DNA from: Candidatus Monoglobus merdigallinarum
GTDB taxonomy: Bacteria; Bacillota; Clostridia; Monoglobales; Monoglobaceae
Direction: 5' to 3'
Assembly (NCBI GenBank): GCA_019112945.1
Contig: DXIJ01000034.1
Coordinates: 1-39,223 of the forward strand
Length of the DNA: 39,223 nt
This document shows positions 15,488 to 23,537 of this stretch, in pieces. The notes under the pieces were generated by a model that saw nothing but the letters and a program-made list of their open reading frames with translations, was not told the origin of the DNA and did not search any database. Every line of letters begins with the position of its first letter. Position 1 is the stretch's first letter. The translations under genes were made by a program, and so were the position numbers.

Positions 15488-16393
15488 TTATTTTATAACC
15501 GATACTATATCATCGCGCATCCTTATCGCCTCAGCCCGCGCCGCCTCGCCGACGCTGCCGCCGTTTTTCTTGTATGCGCACATGATAGAACGCGACGCAT
15601 TGACTATCGCTCCGAGGCCGTCGCCGTTAAACGAAGCGGCTACATCCTCCGCCTTTCCGCCCTGCGCTCCGTAGCCCGGAACCAAAAAGTAGGTATGCGG
15701 CATCTGCTTTCTGAGCTGCTGCGCCTGCTGCGGGTATGTTGCACCCACGACCGCGCCGACCTGCGAATATCCATACTTTCCTATATTATCTATCCCCCAC
15801 TGCTTGACAAGCGCCGCTACATGCTCATATATAGGCTTGCCGCCGCTTATAAGATCCTGAAGCTCACCCGAGGACGGGTTTGAGGTCTTGACAAGTGCAA
15901 AGATAGCTTTGCCGTTGTTTTGGCACTGCTTGACAAACGGCTGTGCACAGTCTGTGCCGAGATACGGATTTACAGTCAGACAGTCGGCATTAAACGCAGC
16001 CGTGCGCTTTTCGCCTATCTGCGTCTTGCCGAGATATGCCACAGCATACGCCTCGCTGGTCGAACCGATATCTCCCCTCTTTGCATCAAGAATGACATAC
16101 ATGCCCCTATCGCGCGCGTAGTCTATCGTCCGCTTAAGGCAAGTGACGCCGGGTATGCCGTACATTTCGTAATATGCAGACTGCGGCTTGACCGCCGGGA
16201 CTATGTCGCACAGAGCGTCGATAAGCTCCTTGTTAAACTCAAATATTGCGTCGGCCGCCCCCTCAAAGGTCTCGCCGTACTCGGCAAACGACTTCTTCAC
16301 CGTCTCCTCCGGGATATAGTCAAGTTTAGGGTCAAGACCGGCAACCGTCGGGTTCTGCTTCTCTTTTATTTTTTCTATCAATACATCTATCAT
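15488..16393 (-). CDS. pyrF: orotidine 5'-phosphate decarboxylase (long, type 2)
   Basis: Decarboxylates OMP to UMP, the last step of the pathway. At 301 residues it belongs to the long subfamily rather than the ~240-residue B. subtilis type. The catalytic motif ILDAKRGDIGSTSEAYA (near 98-114) contains the Asp-Lys-Asp array; NPTVAGLDPKLDYIPEE at the N-terminus and FLVPGYGAQGGKAEDV near the C-terminus bind the nucleotide. GGAGG is 10 bases before the ATG. It lies between pyrC and pyrK, a different order from B. subtilis, where pyrF follows pyrD. Confidence 0.95.
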   Translation of the reverse strand: MIDVLIEKIKEKQNPTVAGLDPKLDYIPEETVKKSFAEYGETFEGAADAIFEFNKELIDALCDIVPAVKPQSAYYEMYGIPGVTCLKRTIDYARDRGMYVILDAKRGDIGSTSEAYAVAYLGKTQIGEKRTAAFNADCLTVNPYLGTDCAQPFVKQCQNNGKAIFALVKTSNPSSGELQDLISGGKPIYEHVAALVKQWGIDNIGKYGYSQVGAVVGATYPQQAQQLRKQMPHTYFLVPGYGAQGGKAEDVAASFNGDGLGAIVNASRSIMCAYKKNGGSVGEAARAEAIRMRDDIVSVIK

Positions 16394-16414
16394 GCTTTAA
16401 ATACCTCCATGCAC

Positions 16415-17692
16415 TTATCTTTGGTAGACTATTTTTCCGCCCAATATTGTAGTATTAACACGGCCGCGGAGCTTCATACCATCATACGGGCAGTTACTGT
16501 TTTTAGAAGCAAACTCGTCCGTATTGACAGTGAACTCGTTTTCGGTTTCAAATATCACAATATCAGCCGCCTTGCCTACGCCGAGCGTACCCTTGTCGAT
16601 ATTGATGATACGCGCCGGATTGAGCGACATTTTTTCAATGAGCTGCGGAAGAGTAAGAACTCCGCTCATCACAAGATTTGTGTAGCTCAGAGCCAGCGAT
16701 GTTTCAAGGCCGACTATTCCGTTTGGCGCAAGTGCAAATTCTATCTCTTTCTCATCACGGTCGTGCGGTGCGTGGTCTGTGGCTATTGCGTCTATCGTAC
16801 CGTCGCGCAGTCCCTCCTTGACCGCCTCGGCGTCACTTTCGTCTCTGAGCGGCGGGTTCATCTTAGCGTTTGTATTAAAGCCGTCCACCGCTTTTTCTGT
16901 AAGTGAGAAATAGTGCGGTGCGGTCTCGCAGGTAATCCTTGCGCCGCGCTGCTTTGCTCTTCTGACCGCATCAATAGAGCCCGCTGTGCTGACATGGCAG
17001 ACATGCAGAATGCCGCCGCACTCCTCTGCGATCAAGACATCTCTTGCGACCGCCGCGCTCTCGGCACACTTGGGTATGCCTTTAAGACCCAAATACGTTG
17101 ACATATAGCCGTCGTTCATAGCTCCGCCGTCAACCAGGTCGAGATCCTCGCTGTGAGACATGACCGGGATACCAAACATCTTGGAATACTCCAGCGCACG
17201 CAGCATGAGCGATGAGCTTATGACCGGCCGTCCGTCATCGGATATGCCCGCCGCACCGGCCTCGCACAGCTCGCCTATCTCAGACAGCTCTTTCCCCTGC
17301 TGTCCCTTGGTTATACAGCCGCAGGTCAGCACGTTCGTAAGTCCTGCCTCTTTGCCTCTGTTCATAACATACTCAACGAGCGCACGGCTGTCTATCGGCG
17401 GATTGGTGTTCGGCATACACACCACAGTGGTAACGCCGCCGCGCGCTGCCGCACGGCTGCCGCTCTCTATATCCTCCTTGTATTCGTATCCGGGCTCGCG
17501 GAAATGCACATGCAGGTCTATAAGACCCGGGGCGACCGTCAATCCGCCTGCGTCAATGACCTCGTCGGCCGCCTCCGCTATGTTCTCGCCGACAGCGCAT
17601 ATCACTCCGTCCTTTACAAACACATCAAGAGTTTTATCAATATTATTTGCCGGGTCAACAACGTGACCGCCTTTTATCAAAATACTGCTCAA
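16415..17692 (-). CDS. pyrC: dihydroorotase (class I)
   Basis: Cyclises carbamoyl aspartate to dihydroorotate, the third step of UMP synthesis. The 425-residue amidohydrolase shows GLIDLHVHFREPGYEYKED (metal-binding HVH, near 57-75), TTVVCMPNTNPP, HVCHVSTAGS and ATDHAPHDRDEKE. The start is a TTG at 17692, supported by AGGAG 8 bases upstream; the nearby ATG is out of frame and runs straight into a stop. It is 28 bp after pyrB. Confidence 0.94.
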   Translation of the reverse strand: MSSILIKGGHVVDPANNIDKTLDVFVKDGVICAVGENIAEAADEVIDAGGLTVAPGLIDLHVHFREPGYEYKEDIESGSRAAARGGVTTVVCMPNTNPPIDSRALVEYVMNRGKEAGLTNVLTCGCITKGQQGKELSEIGELCEAGAAGISDDGRPVISSSLMLRALEYSKMFGIPVMSHSEDLDLVDGGAMNDGYMSTYLGLKGIPKCAESAAVARDVLIAEECGGILHVCHVSTAGSIDAVRRAKQRGARITCETAPHYFSLTEKAVDGFNTNAKMNPPLRDESDAEAVKEGLRDGTIDAIATDHAPHDRDEKEIEFALAPNGIVGLETSLALSYTNLVMSGVLTLPQLIEKMSLNPARIINIDKGTLGVGKAADIVIFETENEFTVNTDEFASKNSNCPYDGMKLRGRVNTTILGGKIVYQR

Positions 17693-17720
17693 TTCATATT
17701 CTCCTGTTCTCTATATGGAT

Positions 17721-18641
17721 TTATGCTCTCTTTCCCGCAGCAAGCATATTAAGCGCCGCCATACGCACGCACACTCCGTTTGTGACCTGTTCGTTTATAA
17801 CGCTCTGCTCCCCGTCAACGATATCCGCGGAAAGCTCTACGCCCCTGTTTACGGGGCCCGGGTGCATAAGTATCGCATCGGGCTTTGCAAGCCTGAGGCG
17901 CTGTTTATTAACGCCGAAGCATTTATGGTATTCCCTGACCGACGGGAACAGACCTTTTTTCTGTCTCTCAAGCTGGATCCTCAGGCCCATTACCACGTCT
18001 GCGCCCTCTATGGCTTTTTCAACATCGTAATACGCCTTTACGCCAAGACCCTCTATCCCTTTAGGCATCAGCGTGCTGGGACCTGCCACCGCGACCTCTG
18101 CGCCAAGTTTTGAAAGCCCGTAAATATTGCTCCTCGCCACGCGGCTGTGCTTGACATCGCCCACTATCGCGACCTTTAAGCCCTTTATGCCGCCTTTCTT
18201 TTCTCTTATAGTCATCATATCAAGCAGCGCTTGGGTAGGATGCTCATTCATTCCGTCGCCGGCATTTACGATCTTGGATTCGGTATGCTTGGCGACCAGA
18301 TGCGGAGCTCCAGACGCGCTGTGGCGGATTATTATCACATCGGCCGCCATCGCCTCCAGCGTCTTTATCGTGTCGATCAAAGACTCGCCCTTTGTTATGC
18401 TGCTGCCGCCTGCGGAAATGTTGGCAGCCGCCGCACCGAGATATTTTGAAGCAAGCTCAAAGGATACCCTTGTCCGTGTGCTGTTTTCAAAAAACAGTGT
18501 TATTATGCTTCTGCCCTTTAGAGCGTCCGACTTCTTTATGTCTTTTTGCAGCACCTCTTTTTTGAATTTTTCCGCATCGTCCAAAATGGCGGTAATATCG
18601 TCCGCCGATGTCTCCTTTAGACCCAGTAAATTATTAAGCAT
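17721..18641 (-). CDS. pyrB: aspartate carbamoyltransferase, catalytic subunit
   Basis: Makes carbamoyl aspartate, the committed step of pyrimidine synthesis. The protein has 306 residues. STRTR (54-58) binds carbamoyl phosphate, and NEHPTQALLDMMTI and HPGPVNRGVE are classic family motifs. No pyrI regulatory gene is adjacent, as is usual in Gram-positives. AGGGGAAG lies before the ATG. It is 47 bp after pyrR, too short a gap for the PyrR attenuator found at this place in B. subtilis. Confidence 0.95.
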   Translation of the reverse strand: MLNNLLGLKETSADDITAILDDAEKFKKEVLQKDIKKSDALKGRSIITLFFENSTRTRVSFELASKYLGAAAANISAGGSSITKGESLIDTIKTLEAMAADVIIIRHSASGAPHLVAKHTESKIVNAGDGMNEHPTQALLDMMTIREKKGGIKGLKVAIVGDVKHSRVARSNIYGLSKLGAEVAVAGPSTLMPKGIEGLGVKAYYDVEKAIEGADVVMGLRIQLERQKKGLFPSVREYHKCFGVNKQRLRLAKPDAILMHPGPVNRGVELSADIVDGEQSVINEQVTNGVCVRMAALNMLAAGKRA

Positions 18642-18688
18642 TTTTCTTCCCCTATAATTGTATATTTTATGTTCTTGTCTGTTGTGAT

Positions 18689-19252
18689 TTACGCTTTCCC
18701 CTTATACACTGCGGGCGCGCTGCGCTTTTCTATCAGCACGCAGCTTTCGCCGTCGACCGTCTCGACATGCAGAGCCACGCGCTCCAGCCCGGAGCTCGGC
18801 ACTCTCACGCCGACATAGTCCGCACTTATCGGGAACGACCTCCTGCCCCTGTCTACAAAGCATGCCAGCTGCACCTCTGCCGGAGAGCCTATCTTCAGCA
18901 AGGCTTCTATTGCAGTGTGTATGGTCTTTCCCGTATACAATATATCATCGACCAGCACCACAACTCTGTCATCTATCGGGAATGGGATGTTTGTATCATT
19001 TAGGACCGGATACAGGGCTATGAGGTTATGGTCTGCACCGTAGAGCGTGATATCCAGGCTCCCGACGTCCACCCGCATTTCACTCTTTTCTTCGATATAC
19101 CCGGCAAGCTGCTCGGCAACATTAACGCCGCGCCTTACAATACCGATAAGGCAGATATCATTGAGCCCGATATTGCGCTCAATGATTTCATCAGCTATTC
19201 TTTTGAGCTTCTTCTCAATATCATCTTTTTCCAGAATAACGTTTACCTTCAC
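18689..19252 (-). CDS. pyrR: PyrR regulator / uracil phosphoribosyltransferase
   Basis: A 187-residue phosphoribosyltransferase-fold protein. In Bacillus it binds pyr mRNA when UMP is high and favours termination; many homologues also convert uracil to UMP. The PRPP loop is VVVLVDDILYTGKTIHTAI (near 95-113), followed by CFVDRGRRSFPISADYVG, diagnostic for PyrR. The start is GTG 19252 with GGAGG 9 bases upstream. It is first in the operon behind a good promoter. I could not find the usual PyrR-binding loop in the leader, so how it regulates here is open. Confidence 0.93.
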   Translation of the reverse strand: MKVNVILEKDDIEKKLKRIADEIIERNIGLNDICLIGIVRRGVNVAEQLAGYIEEKSEMRVDVGSLDITLYGADHNLIALYPVLNDTNIPFPIDDRVVVLVDDILYTGKTIHTAIEALLKIGSPAEVQLACFVDRGRRSFPISADYVGVRVPSSGLERVALHVETVDGESCVLIEKRSAPAVYKGKA

Positions 19253-19366
19253 GCCTCAAGACCTCCTCTATTTTATTGCTTATCCGCCGTGCGGCGCACT
19301 GCGCAGCCGCTTACCCGGCGAATAATAAAACAGCAAGTCCGCTCTTTAACAAAAGAACATTCTTGC
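19253..19366 (-). promoter_or_regulatory. structured leader of the pyr operon
   Basis: About 110 bases between the predicted RNA start and pyrR. A first hairpin (19333-19366) pairs GCAAG with CTTGC and TGTTCTTT with AAAGAGCG, then TGTTTTATTATT, which could act as a terminator or pause. A second, G/C-rich one (19286-19319) pairs GCCG with CGGC and GCGGC with GCCGC ahead of the ribosome site. The RNA start falls near the first arm, so the outer stem may be incomplete. Confidence 0.5.
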
Positions 19367-19370
19367 TATT

Positions 19371-19399
19371 ATTATATCCTAATTGATTATCTTTGTCTA
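19371..19399 (-). promoter_or_regulatory. promoter of the pyr operon
   Basis: On the - strand TAGACA (19394-19399), 17 bases, TATAAT (19371-19376): eleven of twelve consensus bases at ideal spacing. No terminator separates it from rluD, so some read-through from upstream is likely. Confidence 0.8.
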
Positions 19400-19430
19400 C
19401 TAATTTTTCTGCGTTTTTGCCCAAAATATT

Positions 19431-20384
19431 CTATTTTTCTATCGCACCGCGCCTTAACCTTAGGCTTTTGAGGACATTTTTAAAATATTCAGGGGGCTCA
19501 CTTAAAAACTCCATATATTTCTTCGTCTCCGGATGGATAAAGCCTATCTTGTAAGCGTGCAGCAGCTGACCTTTTAAGCTGAACTCCTCCTTTTTTACGC
19601 CGTAAGTCTTATCACCGACTATCGGGTGCCCGTTTTTTGACATATGAACGCGTATCTGATGAGTGCGTCCGGTCTTTAGTACGCACTCGACAAGCGTGTA
19701 TTTTAAAAACCTATCAAGCACTCTGTAGTCAGTCACCGCCTCTCTGGAGTTTTTCTCGGTGATCGTCATCTTTTTTCTGTCGGTCGGGTGCCTGCCGATA
19801 GGCGCGTCTATCCTGCCCGCGTCGCGCTTTATGTTGCCGTGGACAAGCGCAATGTACGCCCGCGTCAGGCTGTGCTCCTTTATCTGCTCGGACAGCGCCC
19901 TGTGTGCGCTGTCGGTCTTGGCGACCATAAGCAGTCCGCTTGTATCCTTATCTATGCGGTGCAGTATCCCGGGGCGCTTTTTTCCGTTTATCCCCGACAG
20001 CTCAGAGCCGCAGTGGTAAAGCAGCGCATTTACAAGCGTGCCGGTATAGTTCCCGGGCGCAGGGTGAACGACCATGCCCTGTGGCTTATTTACCACCAGC
20101 ATACAATCGTCCTCATAGACGATATCAAGCGGTATATCCTCCGGCACGGCCTCTATCTCCTCAGCCTCGGGCACTGTGCATTCTATCACATCGCCCGGCT
20201 TTACTTTTTGGTTGGCCTTAACGTTTTTTTGATTGACCTTGACGGCTGCGTCCTCCGTAATAAGTTTCTTGATATGCGATCTTGTTATATCAGGCAGCTT
20301 TTCTGCCAGGAACTTATCCAGTCTGCCGCCCTCGCCGTCAGATACAACGATCACTGTTTTATCTGTTTTTTTCACCTGCACCAT
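19431..20384 (-). CDS. rluD: RluD/YlyB family 23S rRNA pseudouridine synthase
   Basis: A 317-residue RluA-family pseudouridine synthase. An N-terminal S4 RNA-binding domain (GGRLDKFLAEKLPDITRSHIKKLI, cited as two parts GGRLDKFLAEKLP and ITRSHIKKLI) is followed by the catalytic segment GILHRIDKDTSGLLMVAKT, whose Asp attacks uridine. In E. coli RluD modifies helix 69 of 23S rRNA; the Firmicute homologue here is YlyB. ATG 20384 is chosen, with GGAGG just upstream; a GTG one codon later is possible. The start overlaps the lspA end by 26 bp. The neighbours lspA and pyrR match the B. subtilis order. Confidence 0.92.
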   Translation of the reverse strand: MVQVKKTDKTVIVVSDGEGGRLDKFLAEKLPDITRSHIKKLITEDAAVKVNQKNVKANQKVKPGDVIECTVPEAEEIEAVPEDIPLDIVYEDDCMLVVNKPQGMVVHPAPGNYTGTLVNALLYHCGSELSGINGKKRPGILHRIDKDTSGLLMVAKTDSAHRALSEQIKEHSLTRAYIALVHGNIKRDAGRIDAPIGRHPTDRKKMTITEKNSREAVTDYRVLDRFLKYTLVECVLKTGRTHQIRVHMSKNGHPIVGDKTYGVKKEEFSLKGQLLHAYKIGFIHPETKKYMEFLSEPPEYFKNVLKSLRLRRGAIEK

Positions 20385-20829
20385 CCTTTCCTCCGTCAAG
20401 AAGCAGGAAGTGTATTACCAGCGCAGCGGCGCCGGTGCACACCGCTATGTCGGCTATGTTGAATACCGGAAAGTTTACAAGCCTGAAGTCCAGGAAGTCG
20501 ACCACATATCCCTTAAATATCCTCTCTATCAGGTTCCCGGCCGAGCCGCACAGTATCAGCGAGGTCCCCAGCTTCAGCCAGGTGCTCTTTTCGTTTGTCC
20601 TTATGTAGTACACAAGCAGCACGGCAATTATTAGAACCGACAGAGTAATGAACACCGCCCGCATGTTGGGCAGAAGCCCGAACGCAACGCCCGGGTTTTC
20701 GACATATGTAAAGTGAAACACTCTGTCTATCAGCGCAATGCCGGAGGTGCCCTTCAGGACAGTCTCTGCCCAGTATTTTGTTATTATATCAAGTATCAGT
20801 ACAAAAACACCCAGTATTATATATATCAT
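20359..20829 (-). CDS. lspA: lipoprotein signal peptidase II
   Basis: A 156-residue membrane protease that removes signal peptides from prolipoproteins after lipid attachment. Four helices are visible. Conserved motifs are ILDIITKYW (13-20), ENPGVAFG (44-51), CGSAGNLIERI (94-103), and the catalytic Asp pair: D111 in GYVVDFLDF and D127 in FNIADIAV. AAGGA stands upstream of ATG 20829. It sits between divIVA and rluD; in B. subtilis ileS and ylyA lie between divIVA and lspA but are not here. Confidence 0.95.
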   Translation of the reverse strand: MIYIILGVFVLILDIITKYWAETVLKGTSGIALIDRVFHFTYVENPGVAFGLLPNMRAVFITLSVLIIAVLLVYYIRTNEKSTWLKLGTSLILCGSAGNLIERIFKGYVVDFLDFRLVNFPVFNIADIAVCTGAAALVIHFLLLDGGKDGAGEKNR

Positions 20830-20871
20830 TTACGCAGTCCTTTCAATATTCTTAAACAATAATTATGCTAA

Positions 20872-20899
20872 GGACTGCCCCGAAATTACAGGGCAGCCC
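20872..20899 (-). terminator. hairpin between divIVA and lspA
   Basis: GGGCTGCCC pairs with GGGCAGTCC (one G-U) around a short loop, 21 bp after the divIVA stop. The following TTAGCATAATTATTG is a poor U-tract, so it may only weaken read-through into lspA. Confidence 0.5.
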
Positions 20900-20920
20900 A
20901 AAACCATAGATATTAAAATT

Positions 20921-21565
20921 TTATTCATCGACAGAAACATATTCACCGTTCTCATTAAGTCTGATTTTCGGAAGCTCCTGCGTAACCTTTTCAAGCTGCG
21001 CAACCAGGCTCATGTCACTGCCCGGCACATCGTCCGGCATATCGGGGATATCGTTTATCTCATTTTTGATAACCTCGACGGCCTCAGCGCCGGAGCGTAT
21101 CTGCTTGTCGGTTTCTTTGTTTATGTCGGAATAGTCCTTTATTATTTCAAGCTGAGAGTTTAAAAGGGTAACAACCTTTGTCTTAAACACCTCAACGCTT
21201 CTTTTCATTTCCTCGTATCTGTAGTTTATGTCGGCGACCTCCTTGGCCGCACGGTTGATTATCTCACCCGCCTTGGCCTCGGCGTCCTTTATTATCACCT
21301 GCGCCTGACCGTGCGCGTTTGTCTTGATATCATCACCCGCGCCCTTTGCGACAGACAATGCGTTTTTAAGAGTATCCTCCATCGACTTGTACTGTCTGAC
21401 CGCGTCTGTCAGCATTCCTATCCTGTCCATTGCGCCAAGATTTTCTCTGTATATTTTCTCGTAGCTCGCTGCCACCTCTTTCATGAAGTTATTGACCTCG
21501 GATATGCTGTATCCGCGCATTTCCTTTTTAAACTCCTTGTTCTCTATATCTTCCGGCGTGAGCAT
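20921..21565 (-). CDS. divIVA: DivIVA-domain septum/pole-targeting protein
   Basis: A 214-residue, largely coiled-coil protein. The N-terminal membrane-curvature-binding domain is clear: LTPEDIENKEFKKEMRGYS followed by EVNNFMKEVAASYEKI (residues 2-40). Long heptad-rich helices with many Glu, Lys and Ala cover ~50-165, and the C-terminal ~45 residues are acidic and proline-containing. DivIVA proteins gather at negatively curved membrane and recruit division, growth or sporulation factors. GGGGGGAT stands before the ATG. Its place after ylmH matches the conserved Gram-positive division cluster. Confidence 0.93.
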   Translation of the reverse strand: MLTPEDIENKEFKKEMRGYSISEVNNFMKEVAASYEKIYRENLGAMDRIGMLTDAVRQYKSMEDTLKNALSVAKGAGDDIKTNAHGQAQVIIKDAEAKAGEIINRAAKEVADINYRYEEMKRSVEVFKTKVVTLLNSQLEIIKDYSDINKETDKQIRSGAEAVEVIKNEINDIPDMPDDVPGSDMSLVAQLEKVTQELPKIRLNENGEYVSVDE

Positions 21566-21595
21566 ATTCTATCCCCCCAAAGCTTTAAGTTTGTT

Positions 21596-22345
21596 TTAAA
21601 TATATTTCTCGATTATAACGCTTATCCTGCCTTTTCTCGTCCTGCCCTTTATCTCTGCGAGCCTGAACCTGCCGTGCTTTCTTACCGAGATAACGTCCCC
21701 GCTCTCGACCGCTTTAGACACCGACAGCGCCGGCTCAAAGTTGAGGCTGACGCTTTCAGCCTTAATGAGCTCCGCCGCCCTGCTCCTTGACATATTGACG
21801 GCCGCCGCCACAATGCAGTCAAGCCTTAGCGACGAAACAGAGGCCGCCTTGCTCTTTGTCTCCCTCTTCGGCAAACTTATGCCTCCGAGGCCGCAGACTT
21901 TGGCGTTTATACCGCACCTGCCTATCTTGGTGAGGTTCAGCGTAAGATATTCCGCCATTTTGGGCTTTAAAAAAATTAAACACTCGTCCCCGCACGGTAC
22001 GATATCTCCTACGTTTTCGCGCTTGATGCCAAGTCCCATAAGGCTGCCGAGAAAATCCCTGTGGCTGAGCGAGCTTATATCGCGCCCCGTCAGGCGTACC
22101 GCTGTGATAAACTCGCCAAAGTCGGGCTCTGAAAATACCGGGTAGCTGAAAAACATCCGTCTTTCAGCCTCCTCGTATCCGCCGAAAAATTCACACCGTA
22201 CATCGGGCGTGCCGTGCACCTCTCTTTTTATCAGCGCAGCCTCGTGAGGGTTTAAAAAGCCAACGGCGTTTAAGTTATAAAACCTCCCGCTGCGCTCTAA
22301 AGCGTCGGCGGCTCTGGCAATAAGCAGCTTTTCCTGCGGCTCCAA
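21596..22345 (-). CDS. ylmH: YlmH/RqcP family S4-domain RNA-binding protein
   Basis: A 249-residue protein with an N-terminal YlmH-specific region and a C-terminal S4 RNA-binding domain (~175-240; LRLDCIVAAAVNMSRSRAAE). In B. subtilis YlmH/RqcP binds 50S subunits carrying stalled peptidyl-tRNA and assists RqcH in adding alanine tails for ribosome rescue. GFLNPHEAALIKRE and GSLMGLGIKRENVGDI are family motifs. The start is a TTG at 22345, 3 bp after the sepF stop, with GGGAG overlapping the end of sepF. In Bacillus ylmG lies between sepF and ylmH; here it is missing. Confidence 0.92.
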   Translation of the reverse strand: MEPQEKLLIARAADALERSGRFYNLNAVGFLNPHEAALIKREVHGTPDVRCEFFGGYEEAERRMFFSYPVFSEPDFGEFITAVRLTGRDISSLSHRDFLGSLMGLGIKRENVGDIVPCGDECLIFLKPKMAEYLTLNLTKIGRCGINAKVCGLGGISLPKRETKSKAASVSSLRLDCIVAAAVNMSRSRAAELIKAESVSLNFEPALSVSKAVESGDVISVRKHGRFRLAEIKGRTRKGRISVIIEKYI

Positions 22346-22348
22346 GAC

Positions 22349-22804
22349 CTACTCCCAATTATCGGAATATGCACTCTCGTCGTCCATAACTCCGACATTG
22401 CACGGTACGATCAAAAATATCCCGTTTGAGACTTTTTTGATATCTCCGTCCAGCGCGTACACCGCGCCGCTCAAAAAGTCAACTATCCGCCTGCTGGTCG
22501 CATTGTCGACAGACTCAAGGTTTACAACGATAGGCTTTCTCTCTTTTAAGTGATTTGCAATATCTCTCGATTCCTCAAAGCTTATCGGCTGCATTATTAC
22601 CAGTTTCATCTGAGGCGCGTCGCCAAAGCGGTTCACTCTTGAGTTGCTTCTGGAAGAGCTGCGGCGGCTTGGCATATATCCCTCGTTCGGATCCGGTTCT
22701 TCGTAACTGTCTCTCGTATAATCCTCGTAAATCTGTTCTTCTTCATATGTATCGCCGACGTCAACGCCCATTATACTGTAGACCTTATCCATAAAGCTTC
22801 CCAT
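22349..22804 (-). CDS. sepF: cell division protein SepF
   Basis: A 151-residue SepF. The N-terminal amphipathic membrane-binding helix (MGSFMDKVYSIMGV) is followed by an acidic, Ser/Arg-rich linker (~20-65) and the DUF552 core with MQPISFEESRDIANHLK, VVNLESVD and RRIVDFLSGAVYALDG, near 70-135. SepF polymerises, bundles FtsZ and tethers it to the membrane. AGGAGG lies before the ATG. The flanks (yggS upstream, ylmH downstream) are as in B. subtilis. Confidence 0.95.
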   Translation of the reverse strand: MGSFMDKVYSIMGVDVGDTYEEEQIYEDYTRDSYEEPDPNEGYMPSRRSSSRSNSRVNRFGDAPQMKLVIMQPISFEESRDIANHLKERKPIVVNLESVDNATSRRIVDFLSGAVYALDGDIKKVSNGIFLIVPCNVGVMDDESAYSDNWE

Positions 22805-22850
22805 AGTATTTCCTCCTGTTTTATGTTTTATCTATATTTTGGATTAATAT

Positions 22851-23537
22851 TTAACGTTTGTTTTGATAATCTCTCTCCCCGAAGATTGCAGTGCCGACCC
22901 GTATCATAGTTGCGCCGCACTCTATAGCCTCTTTAAAATCATGCGTCATCCCCATTGACAGCTCATGAAGCCCTTGCCTTACCGCCAGAGCCTTAAGCGT
23001 TTTAAACACTTCGGCGTTCTGCTGCGGCGTATAGCCCGGGGCGGAGATAGTCATAAGCCCCTCAAGCCTTATATTGCCGAGCGGTCTGACGCCCTCTATC
23101 AGCCCCTCAAGCTCCCCGGGGCTTACTCCGAACTTTGTCTCCTCGCCGGTGATATTGACCTGGAGCAGTATTTTCTGCAAAACGCCCAGGGAAGCCGCCC
23201 TTTTATTTATCAGCGAGGCAAGCTCTAAACTGTCAACCGAATGTATAAACTCCGCTTTGCCGACAACCAGCTTTACCTTATTCTTTTGCAGGTGCCCTAT
23301 CTGATGCCATCTAAGCTCCGGCCGCTGCTCCTGCTTAACCGCAAGTTCCTGCGGTCTGTTTTCCCCAAAGTCGACCGCACCTGCCAAAGCCGCCTCCTCT
23401 ACCAGCTCCAACGGCTTTGTCTTGGATACGGCGATAAGCCTTATATCCTCAGGATCCCTGCCGCAGTCCTCTGCGATACTTCGTGCAGTTCTTAATACAT
23501 CAAGATAATTCTGTTTAACATCCGGCATTAAATTCAT
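22851..23537 (-). CDS. yggS: YggS/PLPBP family pyridoxal phosphate homeostasis protein
   Basis: A 228-residue PLP-binding barrel protein (YlmE in B. subtilis). The PLP lysine is in LIAVSKTKPLE (near 33-43), with DFGENRPQEL, HQIGHLQKNKVK and SMGMTHDFKEAI as the other family motifs; the usual Ser in SMGMS is Thr here. It keeps free PLP and amino acid pools in balance and has no proven catalytic activity. Its ATG overlaps the stop of the upstream HlyD-like gene (ATGA), so the two are translationally coupled. Confidence 0.94.
   Translation of the reverse strand: MNLMPDVKQNYLDVLRTARSIAEDCGRDPEDIRLIAVSKTKPLELVEEAALAGAVDFGENRPQELAVKQEQRPELRWHQIGHLQKNKVKLVVGKAEFIHSVDSLELASLINKRAASLGVLQKILLQVNITGEETKFGVSPGELEGLIEGVRPLGNIRLEGLMTISAPGYTPQQNAEVFKTLKALAVRQGLHELSMGMTHDFKEAIECGATMIRVGTAIFGERDYQNKR

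Noticed and set aside
15920-16906. A 328-codon open frame on the + strand
   Set aside because: It lies antisense to pyrF and pyrC, whose motifs are unmistakable. Its translation is rich in Arg, Cys and Tyr with no recognisable domain and no ribosome site; it is a by-product of codon bias on the other strand.
19253-19366. Leader considered as a classical PyrR attenuator
   Set aside because: No match to the conserved PyrR-binding loop was found; only generic hairpins are present, so it is listed as a structured leader.
19788-20462. A 224-codon open frame on the + strand
   Set aside because: It is antisense to rluD and lspA, both certain; no ribosome site and no domain.
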